From Paenibacillus sp. JNUCC32 (lineage in GTDB: Bacteria; Bacillota; Bacilli; Paenibacillales; Paenibacillaceae), in assembly GCF_014863545.1 (NCBI RefSeq), contig NZ_CP062260.1, positions 6,556,001 through 6,620,000 of the forward strand: a stretch of DNA of 64,000 nucleotides, given 5' to 3'. Positions 1 through 8,498 of the stretch are shown here, in pieces. The notes beneath the pieces were generated by a model. It was given only the letters and a program-made list of their open reading frames with translations, had not been told where the DNA came from and ran no database searches. Position 1 is the stretch's first letter, and each line of letters begins with the position of its first letter. Made by a program: the position numbers and the translations under genes.

Positions 1-23
1 CCATACGTTCGTACAGATCATGT

Positions 24-227
24 TCACTTGCTGAAAAACAGGCTCATGATGATCTGGAATACGACGTATGCCGCCACGCCGGAGCCGAATAGAATGAAGC
101 CGGCTTTTTTCTTGCCTTGAAAAAAACGCATAATGCCGAGACTGAACAAAGGTGCGATAACTAGGAGAAACAGCAATACGGTCACAAACATTTCCGGCGA
201 TATTTCCGCAGTGCTTACATAGGTCAT
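24..227 (-). CDS. small two-helix membrane protein, unknown function
   Basis: This 67-residue protein has two hydrophobic segments, about residues 11-33 and 44-64, separated by a basic stretch (QGKKKAG), so it is probably a hairpin-type integral membrane protein with the charged loop in the cytoplasm. A purine-rich ribosome binding site (GGGAGAGG) lies about 8 nt before the ATG. I do not recognise the family. It lies downstream of xylR in the same direction, but an 11-bp inverted repeat separates them and it probably has its own promoter. Confidence 0.6.
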   Translation of the reverse strand: MTYVSTAEISPEMFVTVLLFLLVIAPLFSLGIMRFFQGKKKAGFILFGSGVAAYVVFQIIMSLFFSK

Positions 228-248
228 TTGAGCGTTTCCTCTCCCTTT

Positions 249-287
249 AGTATAACGATCACACGTTTCTCCGCGAGGAGAAACGTG
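249..287 (-). promoter_or_regulatory. perfect 11-bp inverted repeat next to a TATACT -10 box
   Basis: Positions 262-272 (CACGTTTCTCC) and 277-287 (GGAGAAACGTG) form a perfect inverted repeat with a 4-nt centre. On the minus strand a TATACT hexamer (254 to 249) follows at a spacing that puts the repeat over the -35 region of the small membrane protein gene. No U-tract follows on either strand, so an operator fits better than a terminator. The binding protein is unknown. Confidence 0.4.
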
Positions 288-379
288 ATTTAAATTACAG
301 GACGAGATTAATTATAGCGGAAAATCGCGAGATTTTCCTTAATATGCTGGGCGCTAATTACGACAAAATATCGTCAATT

Positions 380-1552
380 TTAATGAATCGGCATGGAGAC
401 CCGTACCGGGCCAAGAAATTGCGAAATGGCAGAGTAGGCCGCACCGATCATGGTAGAGCGGCTGCCGAGCTCCGCAAACCGGATCTCCATCCGCTCACGG
501 TGGTAAGGAAGCGTGCGCTGGGCAACGACCTGCTGGAGCGTTTCTTCGATCCAAGCCCGGGCGTCGGATAGCGGCCCGCCGATGATGACCGATTGCGGAT
601 TGAATCCGTTAACAAGATTGGTTATCCCAATGCCCAGATAGCGTCCGAGCTCCTCGAAATGCCGGATGGTCTCCTCATGGCCGAGCTGGGCATGATGGAC
701 AAGCTCGGACGTCCGCCTGGATGGAAGAACGGCATCTTTGCCGTCATAGGATTTCTCCGAGGCGTACAGCTCCCAGCAGCCGCGGTTGCCGCAGCTGCAT
801 TCCCGACCCTCGGCCTCAATGGACATATGGCCGCTTTCGCCGGCATATCCGCGGGCTCCCTTATAGAGCTCGCCATTGATGATGATGCCGGAGCCGATAC
901 CGCTGCCGGCACTGATATAGAGGAGATGGCGGGCGTCCCGGCCGGCTCCGAAGCGCAGCTCGCCCTGGGCACCCGCGTTCGCTTCATTGTCGATGGTGAC
1001 GGGGAGTCCGAGCTCGAGCTCGAGCTGCTCCTGCAGCGGGACCATGTCCCACCCCAGGTTGGGGGCGAAGAGGACGGTGCCGTCGCCGTCGACCATTCCC
1101 GGGACGCCCACGCCGATCCCGATGATGCCGTACGGGGAGGGAGGGGCCTGACGCATCAGGCCGTGGATCATGCCCACCATCAGCCTCGTCACCGATTCAA
1201 CGCCGTGCGCTTCAAGCGCCGTGTCCTCTTCGGCAAGGATCCGTCCTTCCAGATCGGTAAGCACGGCGGTTATCTGCTTCACGCGCAGCTCGACGCCGAT
1301 GGCATACCCGGCTTGTCCGTTAAACAGCAGCAGCTGCGGCTTCCTGCCGCCGCTGGATTCGCCGGGCCCGATTTCCTGGACCAGGTGGTTGCTGCACAGC
1401 TCCTGCACAAGATTGGAGACGGTAGCCTTGTTCAGGCCTGTCAGCTTGGACACCTTCGCCCGGGAGACCGGCGCGTGTTGACGTATCGTATCGAGAATGA
1501 TGGAAGTGTTTATTTTTTTGACCAGAGCCTGGTCACCGGTAATATTCGTCAT
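380..1552 (-). CDS. xylR: xylose operon repressor, ROK family
   Basis: The 390-residue protein has an N-terminal winged helix-turn-helix (about residues 15-75, recognition helix near NKATVSNLVQEL). A ROK sugar-kinase-like domain follows, with GVGVPGMV, the DNEANAGA block, GESGHMSIE, and the zinc motif CSCGNRGCWE. In this family DNA binding at xyl operators is relieved by xylose, and glucose can act as anti-inducer. The gene is divergent from xylA, and the shared control region holds an inverted repeat resembling known XylR boxes. The ATG has an AAAAGGAT ribosome binding site. Length is normal for XylR. Confidence 0.9.
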   Translation of the reverse strand: MTNITGDQALVKKINTSIILDTIRQHAPVSRAKVSKLTGLNKATVSNLVQELCSNHLVQEIGPGESSGGRKPQLLLFNGQAGYAIGVELRVKQITAVLTDLEGRILAEEDTALEAHGVESVTRLMVGMIHGLMRQAPPSPYGIIGIGVGVPGMVDGDGTVLFAPNLGWDMVPLQEQLELELGLPVTIDNEANAGAQGELRFGAGRDARHLLYISAGSGIGSGIIINGELYKGARGYAGESGHMSIEAEGRECSCGNRGCWELYASEKSYDGKDAVLPSRRTSELVHHAQLGHEETIRHFEELGRYLGIGITNLVNGFNPQSVIIGGPLSDARAWIEETLQQVVAQRTLPYHRERMEIRFAELGSRSTMIGAAYSAISQFLGPVRVSMPIH

Positions 1553-1579
1553 GTGTATTCATCCTTTTAGTCTTGCTTT

Positions 1580-1594
1580 CCTAATCCAGTTAGG
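1580..1594 (-). promoter_or_regulatory. possible autoregulatory inverted repeat upstream of xylR
   Basis: CCTAA, five bases, then TTAGG form a short perfect inverted repeat 28-42 bp before the xylR start. Its position would suit autoregulation, but its sequence does not resemble the stronger candidate XylR box at 1827-1851. This is a weak call. Confidence 0.2.
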
Positions 1595-1826
1595 CTTGTG
1601 AGACTTGATATGCTCATAGTCTAGGGGCAAAGCCGGGAAAATGCAACAGCCCGTAACGCAGCTTAAGTCACGGAATCTTTAATGAGCCGGGTCCGGTCGG
1701 CGATGTCTTCATCCGAATGTGGAGGAAGGGTGTACCCTGGATTAGACGTGGAACATGTCCTTTGCCGCAGAGCGAAACCGTCACAACGGCAGGCGGAATC
1801 GCTTTTGAAAAACTTGTAAAGGAATA

Positions 1827-1851
1827 ACTTTGTTTAACCAATAGACAAAGT
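1827..1851. promoter_or_regulatory. XylR operator (xyl box)
   Basis: ACTTTGT (1827-1833) and ACAAAGT (1845-1851) form a perfect 7-bp inverted repeat with an 11-nt AT-rich centre. Layout and sequence resemble Bacillus XylR operators (AGTTTGTT...AACAAACT). The right arm contains the -35 hexamer of the xylA promoter, so bound repressor would block RNA polymerase directly. Confidence 0.75.
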
Positions 1852-1870
1852 GGTGGAGCTGTGATAGGAT
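1842..1870 (+). promoter_or_regulatory. xylA promoter (SigA type)
   Basis: TAGACA (1842-1847), a 17-bp spacer and TAGGAT (1865-1870) make a good SigA promoter about 50 bp before the xylA start. The -35 box overlaps the right arm of the XylR operator, and the cre site begins just after the -10 box. Confidence 0.7.
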
Positions 1871-1874
1871 AACC

Positions 1875-1889
1875 TTGTAAGCGTTAACC
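1875..1889 (+). promoter_or_regulatory. catabolite-responsive element (cre) for CcpA
   Basis: The 15-mer TTGTAAGCGTTAACC matches the cre consensus WTGNAARCGNWWWCA at all positions but the last. It covers roughly the transcription start of xylA, a position at which CcpA with HPr-Ser-P represses xyl operons in related bacteria. Together with the overlapping XylR box it implies substrate induction plus glucose repression. Confidence 0.7.
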
Positions 1890-1920
1890 ACACCTTAACA
1901 AGGTATAGGAGGATTTATTC

Positions 1921-3237
1921 ATGGCCTATTTTAACAACATTAGCAAAGTCGAGTACGAAGGCAGCAAATCGACCAACCCTTATGCTTTTAAATTTTATAA
2001 TCCGACAGAAGTCGTAGCCGGCAAAACGATGGAAGAGCATCTCCGTTTCGCGATGGCTTACTGGCATACATTGACTGCAGGCGGCTCCGATCCGTTCGGT
2101 GCCGACACGGCGGTTCGTCCTTGGGGCAACTACTCCGGCATGGACCTTGCCAAAGCACGCGTTGAGGCAGGCTTTGAATTCATGGAGAAGATGAACCTTC
2201 CGTATTTCTGCTTCCACGACGTGGACATTGCGCCGGAAGGCAGCAGCCTGCGCGAGTTCTACAGCAACATCGATACGATCGTGGACTCGATTGAAGACCA
2301 CATGAAGTCCACCGGCAAAAAATTGCTGTGGAACACGGCCAACATGTTCACGAATCCTCGTTTCATGCATGGTGCGGGCACTACGTGCAACGCCGATGTA
2401 TACGCTCATGCGGCAGCGCAAATCAAGAAGGGCCTCGAAGTCGGCAAACGCCTCGGCGCCGAGAACTACGTGTTCTGGGGAGGCCGTGAAGGCTACGAGA
2501 CCCTGCTGAACACGGATATGGGCCTTGAACTGGATAATCTGGCGCGCCTGTTCCATATGGCGGTGGATTACGCGAAGGAAATCGGCTTTGACGCTCAGTT
2601 CCTGATCGAGCCTAAACCGAAGGAGCCGACCAAGCACCAATATGACTTCGATGCGGCTACTACGATTGCATTCCTGCAGAAATACGGTCTCGACAAGCAT
2701 TTTAAATTGAATCTCGAAGCAAACCACGCCACGCTGGCCGGTCATACCTTCGAACATGAGCTTCGCGTAGCACGCATCAACGGCATGCTCGGTTCCCTCG
2801 ACGCGAACCAAGGCGATATGCTTATCGGATGGGATACGGACGAATTCCCGGTTAACATCTATGACGCTACATTGACGCTGTACGAAGTGCTGATGAACGG
2901 CGGCCTCGGCCGCGGCGGCGTGAACTTCGACGCGAAGGTTCGCCGTCCATCCTTCGAGCCGGAAGATCTGTTCCATGCGCACATCGCTGGTATGGATACT
3001 TACGCAAAAGGCTTGAAAGTGGCAGCGAAGCTGATCGAAGACCGCGTATTCGAGGACTTCATCGCGAAGCGCTACAGCAGCTTTAATGAAGGCATCGGCG
3101 CTGACGTCGTATCCGGTAAGGCTACGCTGGCTTCCCTTGCGGAATACGCGCTGAACAACGAGTCCCCTCGCAAAAACGAGTCCGGACGCCAAGAAATGCT
3201 GAAGGCGATTCTGAATCAGTACATTCTTGCGAATTAA
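1921..3237 (+). CDS. xylA: xylose isomerase
   Basis: This cytoplasmic TIM-barrel enzyme converts D-xylose to D-xylulose, the first step of xylose use, with two divalent metals. The 438 residues match class II enzymes in length. Visible active-site blocks are [12 protein letters not shown] near residue 99 (catalytic His), [24 protein letters not shown] (metal Glu), [14 protein letters not shown] and [19 protein letters not shown] (metal Asp residues). An AGGAGG ribosome binding site lies 8 nt before the ATG. It is the first gene of the xylose operon, under XylR and CcpA sites, with xylB 217 bp downstream. Confidence 0.97.
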   Translation: MAYFNNISKVEYEGSKSTNPYAFKFYNPTEVVAGKTMEEHLRFAMAYWHTLTAGGSDPFGADTAVRPWGNYSGMDLAKARVEAGFEFMEKMNLPYFCFHDVDIAPEGSSLREFYSNIDTIVDSIEDHMKSTGKKLLWNTANMFTNPRFMHGAGTTCNADVYAHAAAQIKKGLEVGKRLGAENYVFWGGREGYETLLNTDMGLELDNLARLFHMAVDYAKEIGFDAQFLIEPKPKEPTKHQYDFDAATTIAFLQKYGLDKHFKLNLEANHATLAGHTFEHELRVARINGMLGSLDANQGDMLIGWDTDEFPVNIYDATLTLYEVLMNGGLGRGGVNFDAKVRRPSFEPEDLFHAHIAGMDTYAKGLKVAAKLIEDRVFEDFIAKRYSSFNEGIGADVVSGKATLASLAEYALNNESPRKNESGRQEMLKAILNQYILAN

Positions 3238-3286
3238 TTCATAACGGTACGGCTGTTTAAGCTTGTTCCATGAAATCCAAAACCTT

Positions 3287-3313
3287 CACCGGCTCCCTCC
3301 AGGGATGCCGGTG
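3287..3313 (+). promoter_or_regulatory. stem-loop between xylA and xylB
   Basis: CACCGGC (3287-3293) pairs with GCCGGTG (3307-3313), and the intervening bases (TCCCT/AGGGA) can extend the helix. No good U-run follows, so it may be a weak attenuator or an mRNA-stabilising processing element that sets the xylA:xylB ratio. Function is inferred from position only. Confidence 0.4.
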
Positions 3314-3454
3314 TACTTATTTCAAACCGGAAACGATGGCGCGATCGATGGTCGGCAGTCATTGGAGGCATGTCCCGGACCAGACGATGCGTCTAGGGGA
3401 GAATGCCAACGATGTTTTCATGTTCGGTTCATGAGGAGACGAAGGAGGATATAG

Positions 3455-4951
3455 ATGAGTTACGTTATCGGAGTTGATTTGGGGACCAGTGCCGTGAAGA
3501 CCGTGCTGGTGGACCGCAGCGGCACGGTGGTTGCCGAGCATTCGGAGTCATACCCGCTGAGCCAGCCGAAGCCCGGTTACAGCGAACAGCGGCCGGAGGA
3601 CTGGGTGGACAAAACGGTATTGTCGCTACGACAATTAATGAAAGGAAACAACATACATCCATCCGAGGTTGAGGGATTGAGCTTCTCCGGCCAAATGCAT
3701 GGTTTGGTCCTGGTAGACGGAGAGGGCGCCGTGCTGCGGCCGGCGATCCTGTGGAACGACACCCGGACAACGGCGCAATGCCGCCGCATCGAGGAGACCT
3801 TGCAGGAGAAGCTGCTCGGCATTGCACGCAATCGCGCGCTGGAAGGCTTCACTCTGCCGAAGATTCTCTGGGTTCAGGAGTTTGAGCCGGAAGTGCTCGA
3901 ACGGGCTGCCCTGTTCCTGCTGCCTAAGGATTACGTGCGTTTCCGCTTGACCGGACAATACGCGATGGACTACTCCGATGCAGCCGGCACGCTGCTGCTG
4001 GACGTGGCCGGGAAATCCTGGAGCACCGACATTCTGGATGCTTTCCAGCTGCCGCACACCTTATGCCCGCCGTTGGTCGAATCCTTCGACGAATGCGGCA
4101 CGCTGCTCCCCGAGATTGCGGAGCAAGCCGCTCTGCTGCCGGAGACGAAGGTATTTGCCGGCGGGGCGGACAACGCCTGCGGCGCTATCGGCGCCGGCAT
4201 TCTCGAAGAAGGGCAGACGATGTGCAGCATTGGTACATCGGGCGTGGTGCTGTCCTATGAGGAGCGCCGTGAGGTGGATTTTGAAGGAAAGGTCCATTTC
4301 TTTAACCATAGCGAGAAAGACGCTTATTATATCATGGGGGTAACCCTCGCAGCGGGATACAGCCTGACCTGGTTCAAGGATACCTTTGCTCCGGATGTTT
4401 CCTTTGACGCGCTGTTAAGCGATATCGGGAATATCCCGGTAGGCAGCGGCGGGCTGCTGTTCACGCCGTATATTGTCGGCGAACGCACGCCCCATCCGGA
4501 CGCCACCATCCGCGGCAGCTTCATTGGCATGGACGCCGGGCATAAGCTGCCTCACTTTGCGCGTTCGGTACTCGAGGGGATCACGTTCTCTCTCCGCGAA
4601 TCCATCGATATCCTACGGGCATCGGGCAAGCAGATCGACCGCGTGATTTCCATTGGCGGCGGAGCCAAGAACGAGACCTGGCTGCAGATGCAGGCGGATG
4701 TGTTCAACGCGGAAATCGTGAAGCTGGAAAGCGAGCAGGGCCCGGCCATGGGCGCGGCGATGCTTGCAGCTTACGGCTGCGGCTGGTTCCCAAGCCTTCA
4801 GGACTGCGCGAAGGCGTTTTTGCGGCCGGCACGCTCGTATTCTCCAAACCCGCAAGCGGTTCAGGCCTATGACAAATTGTTTGGACTCTATCAAAGCGTA
4901 TACGGAGCCACGCGTGAACTTGGCGCGGAGCTGTCCGAATTCCGCGGATAA
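3455..4951 (+). CDS. xylB: xylulokinase
   Basis: A FGGY-family sugar kinase of 498 residues that phosphorylates D-xylulose to xylulose 5-phosphate for the pentose phosphate pathway. Visible motifs are GVDLGTSAVKTVLVD (phosphate 1 loop), SGQMHGLV and WNDTRT (substrate side), SIGTSGVVL, GERTPHPDA and the C-terminal GGGAKNETWLQMQAD adenosine motif. A GAAGGAGG ribosome binding site precedes the ATG. It follows xylA on the same strand and ends at a strong terminator. Confidence 0.96.
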   Translation: MSYVIGVDLGTSAVKTVLVDRSGTVVAEHSESYPLSQPKPGYSEQRPEDWVDKTVLSLRQLMKGNNIHPSEVEGLSFSGQMHGLVLVDGEGAVLRPAILWNDTRTTAQCRRIEETLQEKLLGIARNRALEGFTLPKILWVQEFEPEVLERAALFLLPKDYVRFRLTGQYAMDYSDAAGTLLLDVAGKSWSTDILDAFQLPHTLCPPLVESFDECGTLLPEIAEQAALLPETKVFAGGADNACGAIGAGILEEGQTMCSIGTSGVVLSYEERREVDFEGKVHFFNHSEKDAYYIMGVTLAAGYSLTWFKDTFAPDVSFDALLSDIGNIPVGSGGLLFTPYIVGERTPHPDATIRGSFIGMDAGHKLPHFARSVLEGITFSLRESIDILRASGKQIDRVISIGGGAKNETWLQMQADVFNAEIVKLESEQGPAMGAAMLAAYGCGWFPSLQDCAKAFLRPARSYSPNPQAVQAYDKLFGLYQSVYGATRELGAELSEFRG

Positions 4952-4967
4952 CCTGCAGATGTTGAAG

Positions 4968-5007
4968 AGCAGGTCGGGAAGACATTTCTCCCGGCCTGCT
5001 TTTTTTT
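4968..5007 (+). terminator. Rho-independent terminator of the xyl operon
   Basis: A 12-bp stem (4968-4979 with 4989-5000, one G-U pair) with a 9-nt loop is followed by eight T residues, 17 bp after the xylB stop codon. Confidence 0.9.
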
Positions 5008-5074
5008 GCGTGAACGCTCCGGACCGCATATACTTGAAGCAGGTTGAAGTCATAAGCAGGTTACGCCGGGGAAT

Positions 5075-5088
5075 GAGGGTCGACCCTC
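5075..5088. promoter_or_regulatory. 14-bp perfect palindrome upstream of the aldolase gene
   Basis: GAGGGTCGACCCTC is a perfect palindrome 135 bp before the KDPG aldolase start and 67 bp past the xyl terminator. The position suits a dimeric repressor controlling the aldolase gene, but no regulator is encoded next to it and the site matches no operator I recognise. Confidence 0.3.
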
Positions 5089-5222
5089 TTCGATGGGAAC
5101 CGGTTTGGATATCGATTTTCAGGTTCCCTTTATTGGATGGCCTGTGATCATTGTGTAACATCTGCGGCCAATCCGATTAAGGATGGCGCGGAAAGTGTAA
5201 AAAAAGAGATGGGGGGACGTCA

Positions 5223-5846
5223 ATGAAACTGACAGCCGAACTGAAACGCGAGAAAATCGTTGCTATCGTGCGCGGTATTACAAAAGAACAAGCGGGCTTC
5301 GTGGGGGAAGGGTTGGCCCGGGGCGGAATCCGGTTTATGGAAGTGACGATGAATACGAAGGGCGCTTTACATATGATTCAGGATTGGCGCGCCCGCTATG
5401 ACGGTGACGTGTATGTCGGCGCGGGTACCGTCCTAGATGTGGAGATGGCCAAGGAAGCGGTCTCTGCCGGAGCCCAATTCCTGATCTCGCCGAACACGGA
5501 TCTTTCCGTCATCGAATTTGCCCTGGAGCAGGGAATCGACGTATGGCCCGGGGCGATGACACCAACGGAGATCGTTGCGGCGTACGCCGCCGGGGCGGAG
5601 ATCGTAAAGCTGTTTCCTATGGCAAGCCTCGGCTTGTCGTTTATCCGGGAGCTTCAGGGCCCGCTGAATCACATTCCGCTGCTTGCCACGGGCGGAGTTA
5701 CGCTGGGCAATCTTCCGGATTATTTTAACGCAGGCGCGGCTGCGGTGGGTTTAGGGAGCGCACTGCTTCCGAAGGATGCGCTTGCGTCCGGGAATTCGGA
5801 CGAGATCCAGCGCCGTGCAGCGGCTTTTGTGGAAGCGGCGAAATAG
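5223..5846 (+). CDS. eda: bifunctional KDPG/KHG aldolase
   Basis: This 207-residue class I aldolase cleaves 2-keto-3-deoxy-6-phosphogluconate to pyruvate and glyceraldehyde 3-phosphate, and may also act on 4-hydroxy-2-oxoglutarate. Family blocks are IVAIVRG, MEVTMNT (catalytic Glu), VGAGTVLD, ISPNTD, the Schiff-base lysine in IVKLFPM, and LLATGGV with GVTLGNLPDYFNAGA. A G-rich ribosome binding site (GGGGGG) precedes the ATG. No kdgK or kdgR lies beside it, so its keto-deoxy-acid kinase must be elsewhere. The link to the xyl operon is proximity only, since a terminator separates them. Confidence 0.92.
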   Translation: MKLTAELKREKIVAIVRGITKEQAGFVGEGLARGGIRFMEVTMNTKGALHMIQDWRARYDGDVYVGAGTVLDVEMAKEAVSAGAQFLISPNTDLSVIEFALEQGIDVWPGAMTPTEIVAAYAAGAEIVKLFPMASLGLSFIRELQGPLNHIPLLATGGVTLGNLPDYFNAGAAAVGLGSALLPKDALASGNSDEIQRRAAAFVEAAK

Positions 5847-5883
5847 TTACACTTTGTTCATCCTTAACCACGCAGGTTATGTT

Positions 5884-5912
5884 TTGGAAGCTTACTACAT
5901 AAGGAATATATA
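5884..5912 (+). promoter_or_regulatory. SigA-type promoter for the YcdB/SLH gene
   Basis: TTGGAA (5884-5889), a 17-bp spacer and TATATA (5907-5912) precede the GTG start at 6040 by about 130 bp. The match is fair. The long leader shows no obvious structure. Confidence 0.45.
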
Positions 5913-6039
5913 GACAAGTTATGGTATTATTTAGGTAGCTTGGTTATGTCATTGCTGCCGTGTACAGGCACTTGTTGAGGATAGCATCGTGTGTAAGTAA
6001 TGCATGGTTAGGTTCAAGAAATGGAAGGGAGCGAATCAA

Positions 6040-8391
6040 GTGAATCCATCGGGGAAGAAGAAAGTAAGGGTAAAAAAGACCGTTTGTGCGGTTACGGCTA
6101 CGGCCATGCTTTGTTTGGCGCAGCCGGTATGGGGGGATAATTCCGTTCCGGGCAGCGGAGTCGCTGTATCCGAAACGGTAACTTCCGTCGACAGCAGTGG
6201 TCAAGCCGGTTCCGAAAGCGTTACGGATAACGAAATACCGAAGGGTGCAAAAATTTCGTCCAAACAGGCGGAAGAAATCGTGAAGAAGGCTTTTCCTGAA
6301 CTCAAGAATGTAAAGGTGTCGAACGTGCAGTTCCTGGAGAATGACGACATGAGATCAAGTGCGCTTACATGGGATCTGCAATTGGTGTTGACCAAAGGGA
6401 ACTCAAGCTCCGGCTTCAATGCCCAGGTCAATGCGGTTACGGGTGAACTTATTCATATCTATCTCCCTAACTCTTTGTTGAAGCAGGATAGCGACAAACC
6501 GGCGTTAACCCGGGAAGCAGCCAAGGAGAAGGCGCTGAAATGGATCAGCACCCACGTGTCGGACGTGAAGGCAAGCGAGCTTAAGGAGAATGAAGCGTAT
6601 CTCGGTATGCAAGCTGCTTTGTTCAGTCCGCCCCGGTTTGATTTCTATTTCCAGACATCGGTGAACGGAATTGAATCGGATGTGAACAGCATTACGATCA
6701 CGCTGGATGGACAGGGCAATACGATTCAATATTCCCGCAATCAAGTCAGTGAGGAGTTTCCTTCATCCACGCCGAAATTGAACGAGGCCTCGATCCGCAA
6801 ATTGTTTGAAGATCAATTCCAAGTAACCTTGGCCTATGTGCCGGAAAATTTATATAACAATGCCAAAGGCGAATATTTTTTAGGTTACATACCTAATGAT
6901 CTGTCAGGTTATTCAATGGATGCCAATACCGGCAAATTCATCAGTTTCACGGGGGAAGAGAGCGGGCTTGTCTCCGTTGAGGACGGCACGATTCCGGCAA
7001 CCGAAGAAACCTTTAAGCCGATCGCGGGTCCATTCGCCGGCGGTGATGCGGCAGCCCGATGGGTGGAGTCGCAGATCAAGCTGCCGTCAGGCTTGAAGAC
7101 AGAATCCAAGAGTCTGGGTACAAGATGGAACAACAAAGAGGTTAAGACGTGGAACATCAGATGGGGCGAACATGCGATCTCCGCCATGGGCGGAGGAGAG
7201 ATGGTATCCGCAGAGGTGGACGCCAAGACCGGACAGATCTACTCGTACAACCGATATCGTTATGACCGGACCGAAACTGCGGAAGTGAAGAACCCGATTT
7301 CGCAGCAGGCTGCGCAGGATCTTGCTTTCAAGACGGTAAGCAAGCTGGTGCCCAACGCTTCCGAGGAATGGAAGCTGACATCGGTTGATAAAATGGGTAA
7401 GGACACGAAAACCCTCAACTATCAATTTTCATTCCAGCGCTATGTCGGCGATATTCGCGTCATGGGCGATTCCCTGAACCTCACGATTGAGGCCAACGGG
7501 CAAATCCAGGGCTTTAGCGTGAATTCGGAAGGCGTCCTCTCCAAGCTGCCAACGGACGTAAAGCCGGCTATTACCGAGGAGCAGGCAAGAGCGCAGTATT
7601 TGAAGGAGATCGACCTGAAGCTGAAATACGGCTATTACGGCGGTTACCTGTCTGCCAATAATGAAATCACCAAGCCTTTCATCAAGCTGATTTATTATCC
7701 GACACATAAACAGCAGGCTTTAGGCGGCATGCAGGTACCGCTCGATGCCAAGAGCGGAAAATGGCGCGATATCATGCCGGAAATGAACCGCAAGGATATT
7801 CCGCCAGTGACTGACGCGGCAGGGCATTCAGCCGAAGCGGCTCTGAAGGAGCTGGTGAAATATCGGGTATTGGTTCCGGACAAGGACGGCAAGGTGTACC
7901 CGGATCGTCAGATCACCCTTGGCGAATGGTATCAGCTGGTAGCGGCTTCGGTTAGCCCGTCCTACGAGCAGGTGTACGGAAGATCCACCATGGATCCGTA
8001 CGCGGGCCTCCAGCCGGACCATCCGTATTACCAGGCCATCCAAGTGCTGATCGGGCAGAACTGGATTCCGTATGACCCGGACAGCCCGCTGCAGCTGGAC
8101 CGTAAGCTGACCAGGGATGAGCTGGCAAGCTCGCTGACCCGGATTTTGAATTACGAGAAGCTGTCCAAAGCCTTTATTCTTCCAACCGATGTGCAGGGGA
8201 TATCCGATGCCGACGCCGTGACGAACAAAGGCGCAGCCCTGATCGCGCTCAAGCTGGGACTTCTTCCGGCGGTGGATGGCAAGTTCCTGCCTAATCGCGA
8301 AGTGACGCGCGCGGAAGCGGCTGAGGTTCTGGTCCGCATGTCGAAGCTGGCGGGGCGAAGCGATTCCTTCTTGTCCTCATTTTATTGGTAG
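6040..8391 (+). CDS. exported YcdB/YcdC-domain protein with C-terminal SLH-like repeats
   Basis: I start this 783-residue protein at GTG 6040, which has GGAAGGGAG 8 nt upstream; an ATG at 6004 in frame lacks one. A signal peptide follows (basic KKKVRVKK, then TVCAVTATAMLCLAQPVWG). The body holds repeated YcdB/YcdC-like units of the KISSKQAEEIVKKAFPE and LTREAAKEKALKWI type. From about residue 590 there are S-layer-homology-like units (TDAAGHSAEAALKELVKYRV, VYPDRQITLGEW, LDRKLTRDELASSL, LPNREVTRAEAAEVLVRMS). It is probably wall-bound. Function is unknown, and catalytic residues are not evident. Confidence 0.8.
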   Translation: MNPSGKKKVRVKKTVCAVTATAMLCLAQPVWGDNSVPGSGVAVSETVTSVDSSGQAGSESVTDNEIPKGAKISSKQAEEIVKKAFPELKNVKVSNVQFLENDDMRSSALTWDLQLVLTKGNSSSGFNAQVNAVTGELIHIYLPNSLLKQDSDKPALTREAAKEKALKWISTHVSDVKASELKENEAYLGMQAALFSPPRFDFYFQTSVNGIESDVNSITITLDGQGNTIQYSRNQVSEEFPSSTPKLNEASIRKLFEDQFQVTLAYVPENLYNNAKGEYFLGYIPNDLSGYSMDANTGKFISFTGEESGLVSVEDGTIPATEETFKPIAGPFAGGDAAARWVESQIKLPSGLKTESKSLGTRWNNKEVKTWNIRWGEHAISAMGGGEMVSAEVDAKTGQIYSYNRYRYDRTETAEVKNPISQQAAQDLAFKTVSKLVPNASEEWKLTSVDKMGKDTKTLNYQFSFQRYVGDIRVMGDSLNLTIEANGQIQGFSVNSEGVLSKLPTDVKPAITEEQARAQYLKEIDLKLKYGYYGGYLSANNEITKPFIKLIYYPTHKQQALGGMQVPLDAKSGKWRDIMPEMNRKDIPPVTDAAGHSAEAALKELVKYRVLVPDKDGKVYPDRQITLGEWYQLVAASVSPSYEQVYGRSTMDPYAGLQPDHPYYQAIQVLIGQNWIPYDPDSPLQLDRKLTRDELASSLTRILNYEKLSKAFILPTDVQGISDADAVTNKGAALIALKLGLLPAVDGKFLPNREVTRAEAAEVLVRMSKLAGRSDSFLSSFYW

Positions 8392-8498
8392 TATTTAATA
8401 TTCGTGCCCGGTCGACAAAACTAGAACCCTTAAGCCCTGATGTTATGTGTTACAATGATGGTGCATACGGATGAGGAAGATGAAGGGCGGGTGTACCG

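Noticed and set aside
593..1570. Long plus-strand ORF opposite xylR
   Set aside because: Antisense frame of a high-GC coding region; low-complexity, no ribosome binding site or family.
1915..3192. 425-codon minus-strand ORF opposite xylA
   Set aside because: Shadow of the strongly conserved xylose isomerase; no ribosome binding site and no protein-like motifs.
3263..3454. 63-codon ORF between xylA and xylB
   Set aside because: No ribosome binding site and unlike any protein; it overlaps a stem-loop.
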